A DNA stretch of 50,025 bases. Origin: Candidatus Pacearchaeota archaeon UBA92. Its GTDB lineage: Archaea; Nanobdellota; Nanobdellia; Pacearchaeales; GW2011-AR1. The notes beneath the pieces are model-generated. The model ran no database searches. It had not been told where the DNA came from and saw nothing but the letters and a program-made list of their open reading frames with translations. Made by a program: the position numbers and the translations under genes. The stretch lies in contig DANJ01000026.1 in NCBI GenBank assembly GCA_002497285.1, positions 1 to 50,025 on the forward strand, read 5' to 3'. Below, in pieces: positions 33,033 through 41,845 of this stretch (positions are counted from its first letter, which is position 1; every line of letters starts with the position of its first letter).

Positions 33033-33440
33033 TCAAACATCCACAACAACCTGAGCTTCCCAGACATCTTTAACTTTTTTCACGTACATTTCTGCATAAG
33101 TCGCCGCCTTAATATGGTCTAAGTCAGGGTATCGTAGGGCATCATCTCCGAAAACTCTTGCCTTCAATTTTCCGTTAATTATTTTTACTTTTGCGCGGCT
33201 TACAAGAAAATTCTCTGCATCAAGTAAATAGATAAGGTCATCAATAAAATCATATAAAATAGACTCATTGTCTTTTCCTTCAATTTCGATATCTTTCCAA
33301 GACTTATCGCCGACTTCCCCACTTCTGGACAAAATATCAGATATTGCCAAAGCAACATTTTCAAATATTTTTTCTAAATTTTTACCATAAGCCTTAAACT
33401 TTATATCTGCCGTATGTTCAAGAAATTTATATTTATCCAT
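33033..33440 (-). CDS. Archease (RtcB activator)
   Basis: 135 residues. Contains the archease signatures FLEHTADIKFKAYGKNLEKI at the start, LLYDFIDDLIYLLDAENF-type middle helix, and the metal-binding end ATYAEMYVKKVKDVWEAQVVVDV. Archease speeds RtcB guanylation and allows multiple turnover; rtcB is 1.2 kb away. Here it overlaps the preceding pilin-like gene by 8 bp and so is probably expressed from that operon rather than with rtcB. Confidence 0.93.
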   Translation of the reverse strand: MDKYKFLEHTADIKFKAYGKNLEKIFENVALAISDILSRSGEVGDKSWKDIEIEGKDNESILYDFIDDLIYLLDAENFLVSRAKVKIINGKLKARVFGDDALRYPDLDHIKAATYAEMYVKKVKDVWEAQVVVDV

Positions 33441-33864
33441 CTTGATTGCGGTATAAGAAGATACTTAACTTTTTCGTATTTAATGCCCCCTCTTCAACAG
33501 AAGGAACAATTACCCTGTTTCCAGAATAAACTTCACCATTGACAAATTCATTCAAGGAGCATATTTTATCTATTTCATCGCAAACTCTTATTTTTATTGT
33601 TAAATAGCTAGGAACTTTATCATGGACAAAATCATAAATTGGTCCAGCAGGAATGAACCCCATGGAATCCGTGTTAAAAACTTCAGCCCTTAGACTTGGA
33701 GTTTTAGATATTTCCTCAAGCATGTCATAAATTTTTTCACTAAAATTTGGAAGGCTCACATCTTTATTTCTTACCTGAATAACAAGTAAGAATCCAAACA
33801 CTAAAAGAATAGCAATAGTTGCTTCGATAATCTTCAGTATACCTCTTTTATCTCTAATTACCAT
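33433..33864 (-). CDS. Pilin-like protein
   Basis: 143 residues. Basic N-terminus and class III-type signal KRGILKIIEATIAILLVFGF: a cleavage-compatible RG followed by a hydrophobic helix with the conserved Glu at +6 of the mature end, as in type IV pilins and TadE/minor pilins. The remainder is a soluble domain with two cysteines (VCDEIDKICS). Coupled to both neighbours by short overlaps. Part of the pilus-like cluster; probable minor pilin. Confidence 0.65.
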   Translation of the reverse strand: MVIRDKRGILKIIEATIAILLVFGFLLVIQVRNKDVSLPNFSEKIYDMLEEISKTPSLRAEVFNTDSMGFIPAGPIYDFVHDKVPSYLTIKIRVCDEIDKICSLNEFVNGEVYSGNRVIVPSVEEGALNTKKLSIFLYRNQDG

Positions 33865-34547
33865 ACTCTTACTTCCAAATCTGCAAACTCAATACTATTT
33901 TTTCTTACTACTTCATATCTTTTTGAATCAGAGAAAATTTCTAAACCCTCAGGCACAGTTCTTTGGGCATCAATTTTTTCATCAGAGAATATAAGTGAAA
34001 ATCCAAAATTAGCCCTCTTAGAAAGATGAAAATCTTCCTTTAGTTTCTGATATCCTTCATCGGTTCCATATTTGACTACAAGTTCATTGAATTCCTTTTC
34101 GCTTAAAACATCTCTTTTGTCAGATGAAGAAATAGAATAATTCTTTTCATTAAGTCTAATTGCACCTCCAACCTCTCCGTTATCAAACTCCTCGCTGAAC
34201 ATTATAACAAAAAATCTCTGGTTTCTTCTATTAATATTAACAAATCCAGGAGTGATTTGAGCTTCGAGCTCATTGCCTACAGAGTCTTCTGCCATTATTC
34301 CAACATTCTCTCTTACTAAAGGAATGGCTATCTTTTCATCAACAACACTTTGATCAAGACTCACAGAAAAAGTTTCAAGCATAGTGCTAACATTTTTTGC
34401 TATCTCATCCATAGTATAGAATAAAGTTGAATCCACAACCCTATCACCTCTAATCGGGCTAAAAAAGTAAAGTGCAAATATCAGAAATCCTGCAAATAAA
34501 ACAAAAGCCACTATAAACTCAACGTGCTGCATACCCCTCTTTTTCAT
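33858..34547 (-). CDS. Pilin-like protein
   Basis: 229 residues from MKKRGMQHVEFIVAFVLFAG. The charged KKRG, Glu at a +5-like position and a ~22-residue hydrophobic helix fit a class III signal peptide; the exterior part is beta-rich with no cysteine. ATG 34547 is preferred over the longer frame (34625) because the shared TATA box lies 21 nt upstream of it and the family motif begins here. Leads the small operon with the next pilin-like gene and archease. Confidence 0.7.
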   Translation of the reverse strand: MKKRGMQHVEFIVAFVLFAGFLIFALYFFSPIRGDRVVDSTLFYTMDEIAKNVSTMLETFSVSLDQSVVDEKIAIPLVRENVGIMAEDSVGNELEAQITPGFVNINRRNQRFFVIMFSEEFDNGEVGGAIRLNEKNYSISSSDKRDVLSEKEFNELVVKYGTDEGYQKLKEDFHLSKRANFGFSLIFSDEKIDAQRTVPEGLEIFSDSKRYEVVRKNSIEFADLEVRVW

Positions 34548-34567
34548 ATTATGAAAAGCTAAATTAC

Positions 34568-34575
34568 ATTTAAAT
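34568..34575. promoter_or_regulatory. Palindromic TATA box shared by two divergent genes
   Basis: ATTTAAAT is a perfect palindrome lying 21 nt from the minus-strand ATG (34547) and 22 nt from the plus-strand ATG (34598). No second TATA-like box exists in the 50 bp between the starts, so a single site appears to serve two leaderless transcripts in opposite directions. Confidence 0.6.
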
Positions 34576-34597
34576 AACTTTCTTACTAATTTATCTA

Positions 34598-35350
34598 ATG
34601 AATATAATTGATAAGATAAAGGCAAAGAAAGAGCTTTCGGGAATTCCTGACTCTATCGTTCTAGAATTGATAAAAAAGCACAATTTTAATCCTTTATCAG
34701 AGAAAGATGAAAAAATAGTTATAAAAGAGATAAGGCGAGAATTAAGGAATTATGTTGGTAGATTCAAGGCGATAAAAAATCCTGAAAAATTAATAGAACA
34801 GAATAAAATAGAAGAAATATTAAAATCACATTCTTCAACAAGAGAACGTCTAAATTTTTATAAAACACTCAAAGAAACTATCTCCTCTCTCAATCCAAAA
34901 TCAATTTTAGATTTGGGATGCGGTCTAAATCCATTAGCTCTGGCTGATAAAAGGTATTTTTATTATGCTTCAGACATAGATGAAAAAAACCTCGAACTAA
35001 TTCAATTATTTTTCAAGAAGTCAGGCATAAAAGGAAAGACTTTTATCTCGGACTTAAGAAAAATCCCTTTATTGCCCAAGGCAGATTTATGTTTAATCCT
35101 TAAGGTAATAGATATTCTTAAATTGTCTCATAAAAAAGTTGAGGACTTAATCAAATCCTTAGAATGTAACATAATAATAGTCAGTTTTTCAACAGTAACC
35201 CTTTCAGGGAAACCAATGAATAACAAAAAAAGGCAATGGTTTGAAACGCTAATAAAAAAAATAGGTTATACTTTTAAAATTTTAAACTACGAAAACGAAA
35301 TTTTTTACATCATTAAAAAGCTGGAACAGGAGGACCTAGAAATAATTTAG
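34598..35350 (+). CDS. FmrO/Arm-like 16S rRNA methyltransferase
   Basis: 250 residues. N-terminal helical domain (1-75), then SHSSTRERLNFYKTL (77-91), SAM motif ILDLGCGLNPLALA (103-116), YASDIDEKNL, and a late VSFSTVTLSGKPM segment. The STRERL box, the GCGLNPL motif and the SF-T-xLSGK segment together are the pattern of the FmrO family of aminoglycoside-producer 16S rRNA (G1405-N7) methyltransferases, from memory of that family. The rRNA target here is inferred. It is alone on the plus strand inside the pilus cluster, shares a TATA box with a pilin gene, and its 3' end overlaps the convergent T2SSF gene by 38 bp. Confidence 0.72.
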   Translation: MNIIDKIKAKKELSGIPDSIVLELIKKHNFNPLSEKDEKIVIKEIRRELRNYVGRFKAIKNPEKLIEQNKIEEILKSHSSTRERLNFYKTLKETISSLNPKSILDLGCGLNPLALADKRYFYYASDIDEKNLELIQLFFKKSGIKGKTFISDLRKIPLLPKADLCLILKVIDILKLSHKKVEDLIKSLECNIIIVSFSTVTLSGKPMNNKKRQWFETLIKKIGYTFKILNYENEIFYIIKKLEQEDLEII

Positions 35351-36170
35351 TTCCTGTTGAGATAATAAACGCTAAGAAGGTAAGTACAAATGAATGTTTT
35401 ATTCCAGCCTTAATTGTTCCCTCAGAAAGTTTTCCTATTGTTAATCCTGCACAAATTCCCTGAATCAGGAGCAGATAAAGGAAAGGTCTTGCCAATTGTT
35501 CAGGTGTTGCAACAGCACCGCTTCCAAAGCCTCCAAAGCTGCCTATCCCCTCAAGGCTACTGATTCCAGAAGTCAAAGGAAGTATTTTAAATTCCATTAT
35601 AAGCATGATGCCCACAAAAATTAAAAATATTATATATCCCTGTACAACTAAGCTGTATATTGCAGATTTTCTTTCTTTCTTCAATTTCTCTATCTGATTC
35701 ACTGAACTTGCAACAGAATCAAGAATCATATCAATCTCTCCTCCAGCAGACTCAGCGTCCCTTATAGAGGATATTGCTCTTTTTATTGTGTTACTCTCTA
35801 CTTCTATAGAAAAGGTTTCAAAAGCCCTACTCAATGGAATGCCTAAAGAAATCTGATTCGCAAGTTTTTTAATATGGGGAGACAAAGAACCAAAATTTTT
35901 GTCTTTCATATTGTTAATGCTAGTGCTTATAGGAGTTCCAGTCTTAACGCTTTCAGCAAGATTTCTTGAAAACTCCAGAAACATTTCATTCTTTTCTCTT
36001 TCTCTACTGCTTTCAACAAGAATAGCAAGCAGAAATGGAAGGAAAAATATCGCGACAGCTATACCAAAGAGAAATAGGAAAATGTCATCTCCAATAAAAA
36101 AGATTAAGTCCAATACTAAAATAATCGAGGAAAAGCTTATTCCTATCCAGTGGGGTTTTGTTAATTTCAT
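35313..36170 (-). CDS. T2SSF/TadC-type pilus assembly membrane protein
   Basis: 285 residues. Two N-terminal membrane helices (~8-50), a cytoplasmic four-helix T2SSF domain (~60-165; FSRNLAESVKTGTPISTSIN, LGIPLSRAFETFS, AESAGGEIDMILDSVASSVN), then three helices at ~170-195, 225-245 and 255-275. The GG-E-I-x-x-x-L segment is typical of the fold. It forms the inner-membrane platform of type IV pilus-like machines together with the next gene. One base separates it from the larger T2SSF gene. Confidence 0.85.
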   Translation of the reverse strand: MKLTKPHWIGISFSSIILVLDLIFFIGDDIFLFLFGIAVAIFFLPFLLAILVESSREREKNEMFLEFSRNLAESVKTGTPISTSINNMKDKNFGSLSPHIKKLANQISLGIPLSRAFETFSIEVESNTIKRAISSIRDAESAGGEIDMILDSVASSVNQIEKLKKERKSAIYSLVVQGYIIFLIFVGIMLIMEFKILPLTSGISSLEGIGSFGGFGSGAVATPEQLARPFLYLLLIQGICAGLTIGKLSEGTIKAGIKHSFVLTFLAFIISTGTKLFLGPPVPAF

Positions 36171-36171
36171 T

Positions 36172-37455
36172 TTAGTAGTTTGGTTGCTTCAAATGAAGGA
36201 ATATAAGGAATAAAACGTTTACTATTGCAACAACAAAGATAATTAAGAAGCTCATAACATTGATATCAACGCCTAATGAGATTCCCGAAACAGAAATCAT
36301 CACAAGCAAGAGGAGTAATATCATCGGAGTTGCTATAACGACGCTGATATAAATATCCATAAATGTTTCAGCAACTTTGGTAAACTTCTCTCTTTCTAAA
36401 GCATATTCATTAAGCAAGGTGTCCGCTCTTTTTTCAAAAAAAGTACCCAAATCACCTCCAGAGCTAATTGTTGTGCTCAATCCACCAAGCAATTCAGAAA
36501 GTTTTATGCTAGGCGTTGTTCTTGAAACATTGTTAAGGGCAGTTACAAGATCATAACCGTAGATATTAATCTGATTAAGAAGCTTAATTATTTCCTTTCC
36601 TGCACATTTGTAATCTTCACTAGTACCAATTATCTTGAATATCTCAACCGGCTCTATACCACTTCCAGATATTGAACCCATTTGAATAACTACAAAAGGA
36701 AGTTCTTGGTCTATTCTACTTCCAACAGATCTTTTTTCCGCTCCGGGATAAAGATATAGACTAAACCATGTTCCAAGCGGAATTACTAAAACTAACCAAG
36801 AAAGCTTAAGCAGTCTAAACAAATACCCTCCATCATATAAACCTATAAATGGAAAACTTGAACTTACACCAACAAATACGAGAACGGTTGTCAAAACAAT
36901 ACCAAATAGGAAACCGATAACAGTGCTCATAATCATAAGAGAAATATAAGTCGAGCTTAATATGTTCAAATTACTTTTTTTCAAATCGCTAATCAGACTC
37001 TTAAAATCTCCCCTTTTAAGCCACTTTTGCGAAGTGTTAAGAAAAAATCCATTAGCAAATCTTGAATATAGACCTGCCCCCCTATAATTATCTCTTGCAA
37101 CTGTTTCATGTGCACGTTTCTTATTTAATCTCCTTATCAAATCTTTGCTTATTCTTAGTTCATGTTCATACCTCACAGAATCTTTTTTATTAATTGAAAC
37201 TCTTTTATTTTCTTCTTCAATCTCTTTAAAATTAGCCCGTTTCACATCGTTGAATTTTTTAGCCAAAGAAACATGCAATACTAGATTTGAAACAGCCCCA
37301 TTTACAAGTTTCAACCTGTTTTTCAAAGAATTAACCATTCCTAATATTAACTCACGTTCATTAGAATTTGCATATTCAGCCTTATTCAAAAAATTCACAA
37401 GCTCAACAGCCAATTTCTCTTCTGTTTCAATATTTGCCCTTAGTTCATCAAGCAT
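36172..37455 (-). CDS. T2SSF/TadB-FlaJ-type pilus assembly membrane protein
   Basis: 427 residues. A long N-terminal helical region (~1-160, charged, probably cytoplasmic), membrane helices at ~175-200 and ~225-250, a T2SSF domain (~255-365; PFVVIQMGSISGSGIEPVEI, TTISSGGDLGTFFEKRADTL), and two or three C-terminal helices. Together with the downstream gene it corresponds to the two halves of FlaJ/ArlJ-like platform proteins. ATG 37455 is chosen; the frame extends to a TTG at 37464 overlapping the 54-residue gene. Follows that gene directly. Confidence 0.85.
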   Translation of the reverse strand: MLDELRANIETEEKLAVELVNFLNKAEYANSNERELILGMVNSLKNRLKLVNGAVSNLVLHVSLAKKFNDVKRANFKEIEEENKRVSINKKDSVRYEHELRISKDLIRRLNKKRAHETVARDNYRGAGLYSRFANGFFLNTSQKWLKRGDFKSLISDLKKSNLNILSSTYISLMIMSTVIGFLFGIVLTTVLVFVGVSSSFPFIGLYDGGYLFRLLKLSWLVLVIPLGTWFSLYLYPGAEKRSVGSRIDQELPFVVIQMGSISGSGIEPVEIFKIIGTSEDYKCAGKEIIKLLNQINIYGYDLVTALNNVSRTTPSIKLSELLGGLSTTISSGGDLGTFFEKRADTLLNEYALEREKFTKVAETFMDIYISVVIATPMILLLLLVMISVSGISLGVDINVMSFLIIFVVAIVNVLFLIFLHLKQPNY

Positions 37456-37456
37456 T

Positions 37457-37621
37457 TTAATCAATAAGGCTCCCTATTTTTTTTTGCAGGTTTAATATTT
37501 CTTTTTTCACACTCTCAAGACCTTTTTCATCTTTCTTATTGTATGCATTCTCAAGCTTAGAAACAGATTCTTTCAAAGTCCCAACAAGCTGAATTAGAAT
37601 AATCCCCTCTTCTTTTCTCAT
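37457..37621 (-). CDS. Small helical protein (54 residues) between pilus ATPase and platform genes
   Basis: MRKEEGIILIQLVGTLKESV followed by a charged heptad-like region (KLENAYNKKDEKGLESVKKE, ILNLQKKIGSL) ending LID. It is probably a two-helix coiled-coil. The stop overlaps the region of the next gene's start (TAA two bases before ATG), so the two are coupled. No family recognised; the position suggests an accessory part of the pilus motor. Confidence 0.55.
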   Translation of the reverse strand: MRKEEGIILIQLVGTLKESVSKLENAYNKKDEKGLESVKKEILNLQKKIGSLID

Positions 37622-37721
37622 GTTAAAACTATCTCTTCTCCCTAATTTTTAATAGTTTTAAGATATAAAAATCTTTGATTTTTTTCATGCTCTAAGAAGC
37701 AAAATGACGTTTATATATTTT

Positions 37722-40700
37722 TCAACCCAACCCAAATCTTCTTAAAACATCCGCTGGATTTATGTAATAATCATTTATGATTCGCTGTACCTCTGTAAAA
37801 CCAAACACTTTATTCTGATACATTGAATACAACAGTCTAGCTCGCAATATAAACTCCTTCTGCAATACCTCAGTAGAAAGACCATATCTTTCAGCAATCT
37901 TTTCAAAGACTTTACTCTGTTTCTTAAAATAAAATATATCTTCTTTAGGATTCCATGAAAAAGGGGTATTTATTATCGCTCCGCCATCAGGATTAACATT
38001 GACAATTTCAACAATTTCTCTAAGTCTTCTTGTCTGTTTCTTCTTGACTATCGCATGAGAAATAACAGTTACACAGTCAAGTGTATTTACTAGAGAAGGC
38101 GATAGGCTGATAGGGGGAGTTTGCAATCTTCTTATCATTGTTTCAAGAGAATCAGCGTGGATAGTACCCATAGATGGATGTCCTGAAGCCATACCTTGGA
38201 AAAGTACGAACGCCTCTTTACCTCTAACTTCTCCCACAATTACATAATCTGGGTTCTGTCTAAATGAGTTTTTAAGAAGATCAAATAAATCAACCTCTCC
38301 GATTTTTCCTACACCTATAGAAGTTCTAGCGACAGAAGGTATCCAGTTCTCTCTAGGCAAGTTTAGTTCTCTTGTGTTATGGACAAAAATGTTGTTGCAC
38401 AGGAACTTTTCATGCTTTGGTATGCTCAAGTCAAACACCTCTGTTTCACTGCTTTCCAGCTTTTTTATCTTTTTAACCTTGTCCCAATAAATATCGTTAT
38501 GTGACAGGTCATTAAATTCACAGCCAGCAGGCGCAATTCTCTGCATATAATTTCTGCCTATATTCTGCCTTCCGGCAAGATAATGATTCTGAAGCTTTTC
38601 TAGGCTTATTTCTCTTAACTCTTTAATTTTTCCAGCAGACATAGGAATTATATCTAAAACTGTATGATGTGCTGTTTTATTCATCCGGTTTAGTATCAGG
38701 TTTTTCCTGTCCTGCAGGAATCCTATCTCTTTGAACTTTTGAATATTTTCAGAAGAGGAGATTGATAAGTTAATACACTTATCTTTTCTGTTAAAGTCAT
38801 TTATGCGGGAGATAATTCCATATCTAAGAAACAAAGACTGCATCTCCTGAAGCAGCTCATAACTTTGGGAAGCGCATGAGACTTCGTTCTTTTTAACGCA
38901 GCCGTCTGCACTGAAATATCCCTGTATAAATAGTTTAAGCTGTTCATTAGATAATCCGGAAATGAATGAGGGTATCTTTTTAGTATTGGAGTATCCATCA
39001 AATTTTAGGACATATTTCATCAGCTTATAGAATACAGTGCTGTGTATCCTAAGGGAAACCCCCCCATCATCCATCGCAGAATATTTGGAATTTAAATATT
39101 TGGCCACATTTTTGAAGACGCCTATACACTCCTTGTCTACATTTGATATTATCACAGAGTTCTTGTTATGGTTATCATAGCTTCCATCTCCAAGCCAAAG
39201 CCCGCAAAATTTCAGGAATTCATCAGTTATCTCAAATAGGACAGGTATTGAAGAAGTATTTTTGCTCTTAATCTTTATATTTTTGATTTCTTCTCTTGAA
39301 AAACTGATTCCTAACTTAATAAAATCATTCACTTTTATTATATTATTTTTTCTCCACCATCTATAACATTCCTTTTCAACACCAAGCTTGTGATAATCAT
39401 ATCCCGATAGCATTCTTTTGATAGGTTCTCCCTGCAGAAAATCGTCTCTGAAATGGTCTAAGTAATCCATGAGATTTATCTCTTTCCTGATAAGACATGA
39501 TATAGGAAGCATTCTAGGGACTGCGATAAAGGATTTTCCTTCAACAAGTTCTGTCGGCTTAATTTCCTTAAAATTATTATTTTCTCCCAGACAGAAGAGA
39601 GAATGGTCTTGCGTCACATTAACCTTTCTTCCGGTTGCAGTAGTCACTTCATATATCTCTTTCTTTACAAGATGTTTGATATGGCTTGACGGCTTTGTCC
39701 AGATTATTTTGCCTCTTTCATCTGCTGTTAAAACTTCCGCATCCATTTTCTCATCCACAAACTCTTTTATCGTGATGTTGCTGATTTCTTCTCCCTTTCT
39801 GATTATTATCCTGGAATCCCCTGTAACGCTATCCTCTATACTTACTACTCTAGATTCAGGAGGAATGAAAAAAGCAAGGGCATTGAGTAAAGTCGTTTTA
39901 CCAGAAGCTGTTCCCCCAATTATGAAGATATTTGATTTATATTGCAAAAGTATCCAGAAATAAGCAAGCATCTCAGGACTTAAAGTATTCAACGCAATCA
40001 ATTGTGTTGGTGTCCATGGAACTCTTGTGAACTTTCTTATAGTAAATGTAGGACCTCTAGAAGTAATATCTTTTGTATATGTAGCATTAACTCTGCTCCC
40101 ATCACTAAGCGTTCCATCAAGCAAAGGCTGGGCATAAGAGATATGTCTTCCAGCTCTCTGTGACAGTTTTTCAACAAAACTTGCAAGCGTTTCTATATCA
40201 TCAAACTTAACATTAGTCCTTATATTTCTATAAATTCTATGAACAATGTAGATTGGAGTATTGACACCATTACATTCAATATCTTCTATAAAATAATCAT
40301 TAAGCAGGGAATCCACTTCGTTAAAACCAACAAAGTTTCTATATAGATAGTAAGAAAGTTTTTCATAACTCCCCATACTAATTTTAATATTCAGTTCTTT
40401 TATAAGCAATCTCGCAGTCTTATCGATATAATCAAGTATCTTGTCAGGAGTTCTTTCAATAACTAAATTAACATTTACCAATTCAGTCATCCCTTTCTCA
40501 AGTTTGTCCAAAACATCTTTTTCATAGGAATCCAGAAAAGGTTCTTCAACCTCATAAACCAATTCTTTTGAGCCTTGGTTCCAACTTATATGGGCATTAG
40601 CATAAGGGGATGTTAAGGAATATCTAATATCTACTTGCGTCTTATCATTCATCCTTGGCAAAGCAGGAACTACAGGATGAGCATTAATATTTATCACCAT
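37722..40700 (-). CDS. Type IV pilus/archaellum-type secretion ATPase interrupted by an intein
   Basis: 992 residues in one frame. The N-extein (1-290) has the N-terminal domains, TIRKFTRVPWTP, and Walker A FIIGGTASGKTTLLNALAFF. A 485-residue intein follows RVVSIED. The C-extein (217 residues) resumes with TRELNLPRENWIPSVARTS and contains the Walker B region DYVIVGEVRGKEAFVLFQGM and the His-box SGHPSMGTIHADS. After splicing the ATPase would be ~507 residues, typical of FlaI/GspE-2 type enzymes that power pilus assembly. TTTAAATA box ~26 nt upstream. It heads the platform genes and the 54-residue gene downstream. Confidence 0.93.
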   Translation of the reverse strand: MVININAHPVVPALPRMNDKTQVDIRYSLTSPYANAHISWNQGSKELVYEVEEPFLDSYEKDVLDKLEKGMTELVNVNLVIERTPDKILDYIDKTARLLIKELNIKISMGSYEKLSYYLYRNFVGFNEVDSLLNDYFIEDIECNGVNTPIYIVHRIYRNIRTNVKFDDIETLASFVEKLSQRAGRHISYAQPLLDGTLSDGSRVNATYTKDITSRGPTFTIRKFTRVPWTPTQLIALNTLSPEMLAYFWILLQYKSNIFIIGGTASGKTTLLNALAFFIPPESRVVSIEDSVTGDSRIIIRKGEEISNITIKEFVDEKMDAEVLTADERGKIIWTKPSSHIKHLVKKEIYEVTTATGRKVNVTQDHSLFCLGENNNFKEIKPTELVEGKSFIAVPRMLPISCLIRKEINLMDYLDHFRDDFLQGEPIKRMLSGYDYHKLGVEKECYRWWRKNNIIKVNDFIKLGISFSREEIKNIKIKSKNTSSIPVLFEITDEFLKFCGLWLGDGSYDNHNKNSVIISNVDKECIGVFKNVAKYLNSKYSAMDDGGVSLRIHSTVFYKLMKYVLKFDGYSNTKKIPSFISGLSNEQLKLFIQGYFSADGCVKKNEVSCASQSYELLQEMQSLFLRYGIISRINDFNRKDKCINLSISSSENIQKFKEIGFLQDRKNLILNRMNKTAHHTVLDIIPMSAGKIKELREISLEKLQNHYLAGRQNIGRNYMQRIAPAGCEFNDLSHNDIYWDKVKKIKKLESSETEVFDLSIPKHEKFLCNNIFVHNTRELNLPRENWIPSVARTSIGVGKIGEVDLFDLLKNSFRQNPDYVIVGEVRGKEAFVLFQGMASGHPSMGTIHADSLETMIRRLQTPPISLSPSLVNTLDCVTVISHAIVKKKQTRRLREIVEIVNVNPDGGAIINTPFSWNPKEDIFYFKKQSKVFEKIAERYGLSTEVLQKEFILRARLLYSMYQNKVFGFTEVQRIINDYYINPADVLRRFGLG
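38376..39830 (-). mobile_element. Intein with LAGLIDADG (DOD) homing endonuclease in the secretion ATPase
   Basis: 485 codons. Ser1 of SVTGDSRIIIRKGEE marks block A; block B is NVTQDHSLFCL; endonuclease blocks C and E are LKFCGLWLGDGSY and FIQGYFSADGCVKKNE; block F is TEVFDLSIPKHEKFLC; block G ends IFVHN, with Thr as the +1 extein residue. All splicing residues are present, so it is predicted active. Insertion falls between Asp and Thr of SIED-TRELNLP, in the conserved Asp-box of the ATPase. Both endonuclease motifs keep their acidic residue (D of GDG and ADG), suggesting a live homing endonuclease. Confidence 0.93.
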
Positions 40701-40743
40701 TTTATAATTTCAGATAGCAAATTTTTTATTTAAACCTTCACAT

Positions 40744-41262
40744 TCAGCCAAATTCTTCAATTTGAATCACTTCTCTATCATTTTCAAATCCCTTATTGCT
40801 TAATGAAAATCTATAAGGCGTTGGAGCAGCAGTGAACTTTTTTAGGGCATTTTCCTGAAATACCAAATCGCTATCATAATACAAGGTCAAGGTTATCTTA
40901 TTATTAATACTTCCTTCTTCAGTAAGAATTTTTATTCTGCCTATTTCAGTTTCTATTCCAGGCTCCGAATATAAAACTCGGCTATCTTCAATAACATAAT
41001 AAATTTTATCTTCTGTTAAATCAAAATATAAATCGCCTCTTTTCATACCGAATTCAACATTCCTTACATTTCCTGGACCTTCTTGAATAACTTCAGAAAT
41101 CTTGGAATCCAGTCCCTTCAAAGAATCTATTGTTTGGTCTATTATCGCTTTATCCTTGAATTCATTTATTTTAGGAGTTGCAAAAGCAAGGACAAGCCCT
41201 ATTAGAACAAGCCCTATAAGTGTATAAATTACAGTCTCAATCCAGATTTGTCCCTTTTTCAT
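40744..41262 (-). CDS. Pilin-like protein
   Basis: 172 residues starting MKKGQIWIETVIYTLIGLVL: KKGQ, then a hydrophobic helix with Glu at the +5 position, a class III signal peptide. The soluble part (DSLKGLDSKISEVIQEGPGN onward) has the alpha-spine and beta-sheet pattern of type IV pilins. It lies directly upstream of the ATPase (43 bp) and 6 bp after the next pilin gene. Confidence 0.75.
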   Translation of the reverse strand: MKKGQIWIETVIYTLIGLVLIGLVLAFATPKINEFKDKAIIDQTIDSLKGLDSKISEVIQEGPGNVRNVEFGMKRGDLYFDLTEDKIYYVIEDSRVLYSEPGIETEIGRIKILTEEGSINNKITLTLYYDSDLVFQENALKKFTAAPTPYRFSLSNKGFENDREVIQIEEFG

Positions 41263-41268
41263 CTGCAG

Positions 41269-41826
41269 TTAGCATACTCCATTCACTAAACAATCAACAA
41301 TATCATTTCTTGGACACAGATTGGGTTCAAATTGACCACTTTGTTCACATTGTTCCCCATCTTTCAGTATCGGATAAATTTCAAAACTATCCACTGCGCC
41401 ATTGTAAACATAAGTTCTAATTCCTCCTTCTCCAGGAAACTCAAGGGGATATATTTCTTCGCCCCCAAATAACCCATCTCCAAGCATTTTCAAATCTGGA
41501 GAGCTTACACCATCAACTATCTTATATCTATCTGACGCCCCGCCCTTAACCGCTAAAAGGGTGAATCCCTGAACCTTATCACTATTAACACTAACAGAAA
41601 ATCCTGTGACTTCACCTTGAGTTCCACTATAACACCCATATTCGGTTCCATGAAAAGATATATCTCCTAAAACTTCAAAGCATCCCTTTCCCTCTCCAAG
41701 CCTGTCATTTATGAAAGGGATAAGAAAAACAGCAATCATTGTAGCAGCAACAACAGTTATCATTATAATCAGCACAGTCGCCACAACCGGCGACAAACCT
41801 CTCTTATTCATCACTCTCTTATTCAT
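41269..41826 (-). CDS. Archaeal type IV pilin
   Basis: 185 residues (180 if the second ATG, MNKRGLSPVV, is used). The KRGLSPVVATVLIIMITVVA segment is the textbook archaeal pilin N-terminal signal with a KRG cleavage site and hydrophobic spine. The soluble domain holds several cysteines (KGCFEV, GCYSG, QCEQ, LCPRNDIVDCLVNGVC) that may form disulfides. One of two consecutive KRGLSPVVATV pilins. Confidence 0.82.
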   Translation of the reverse strand: MNKRVMNKRGLSPVVATVLIIMITVVAATMIAVFLIPFINDRLGEGKGCFEVLGDISFHGTEYGCYSGTQGEVTGFSVSVNSDKVQGFTLLAVKGGASDRYKIVDGVSSPDLKMLGDGLFGGEEIYPLEFPGEGGIRTYVYNGAVDSFEIYPILKDGEQCEQSGQFEPNLCPRNDIVDCLVNGVC

Positions 41827-41845
41827 TTTAACTTTTTATACCTTT

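Noticed and set aside
39469..39963. 164-residue plus-strand frame opposite the intein
   Set aside because: It lies antisense to the intein start and ATPase core, both clearly coding, and has no recognisable features.
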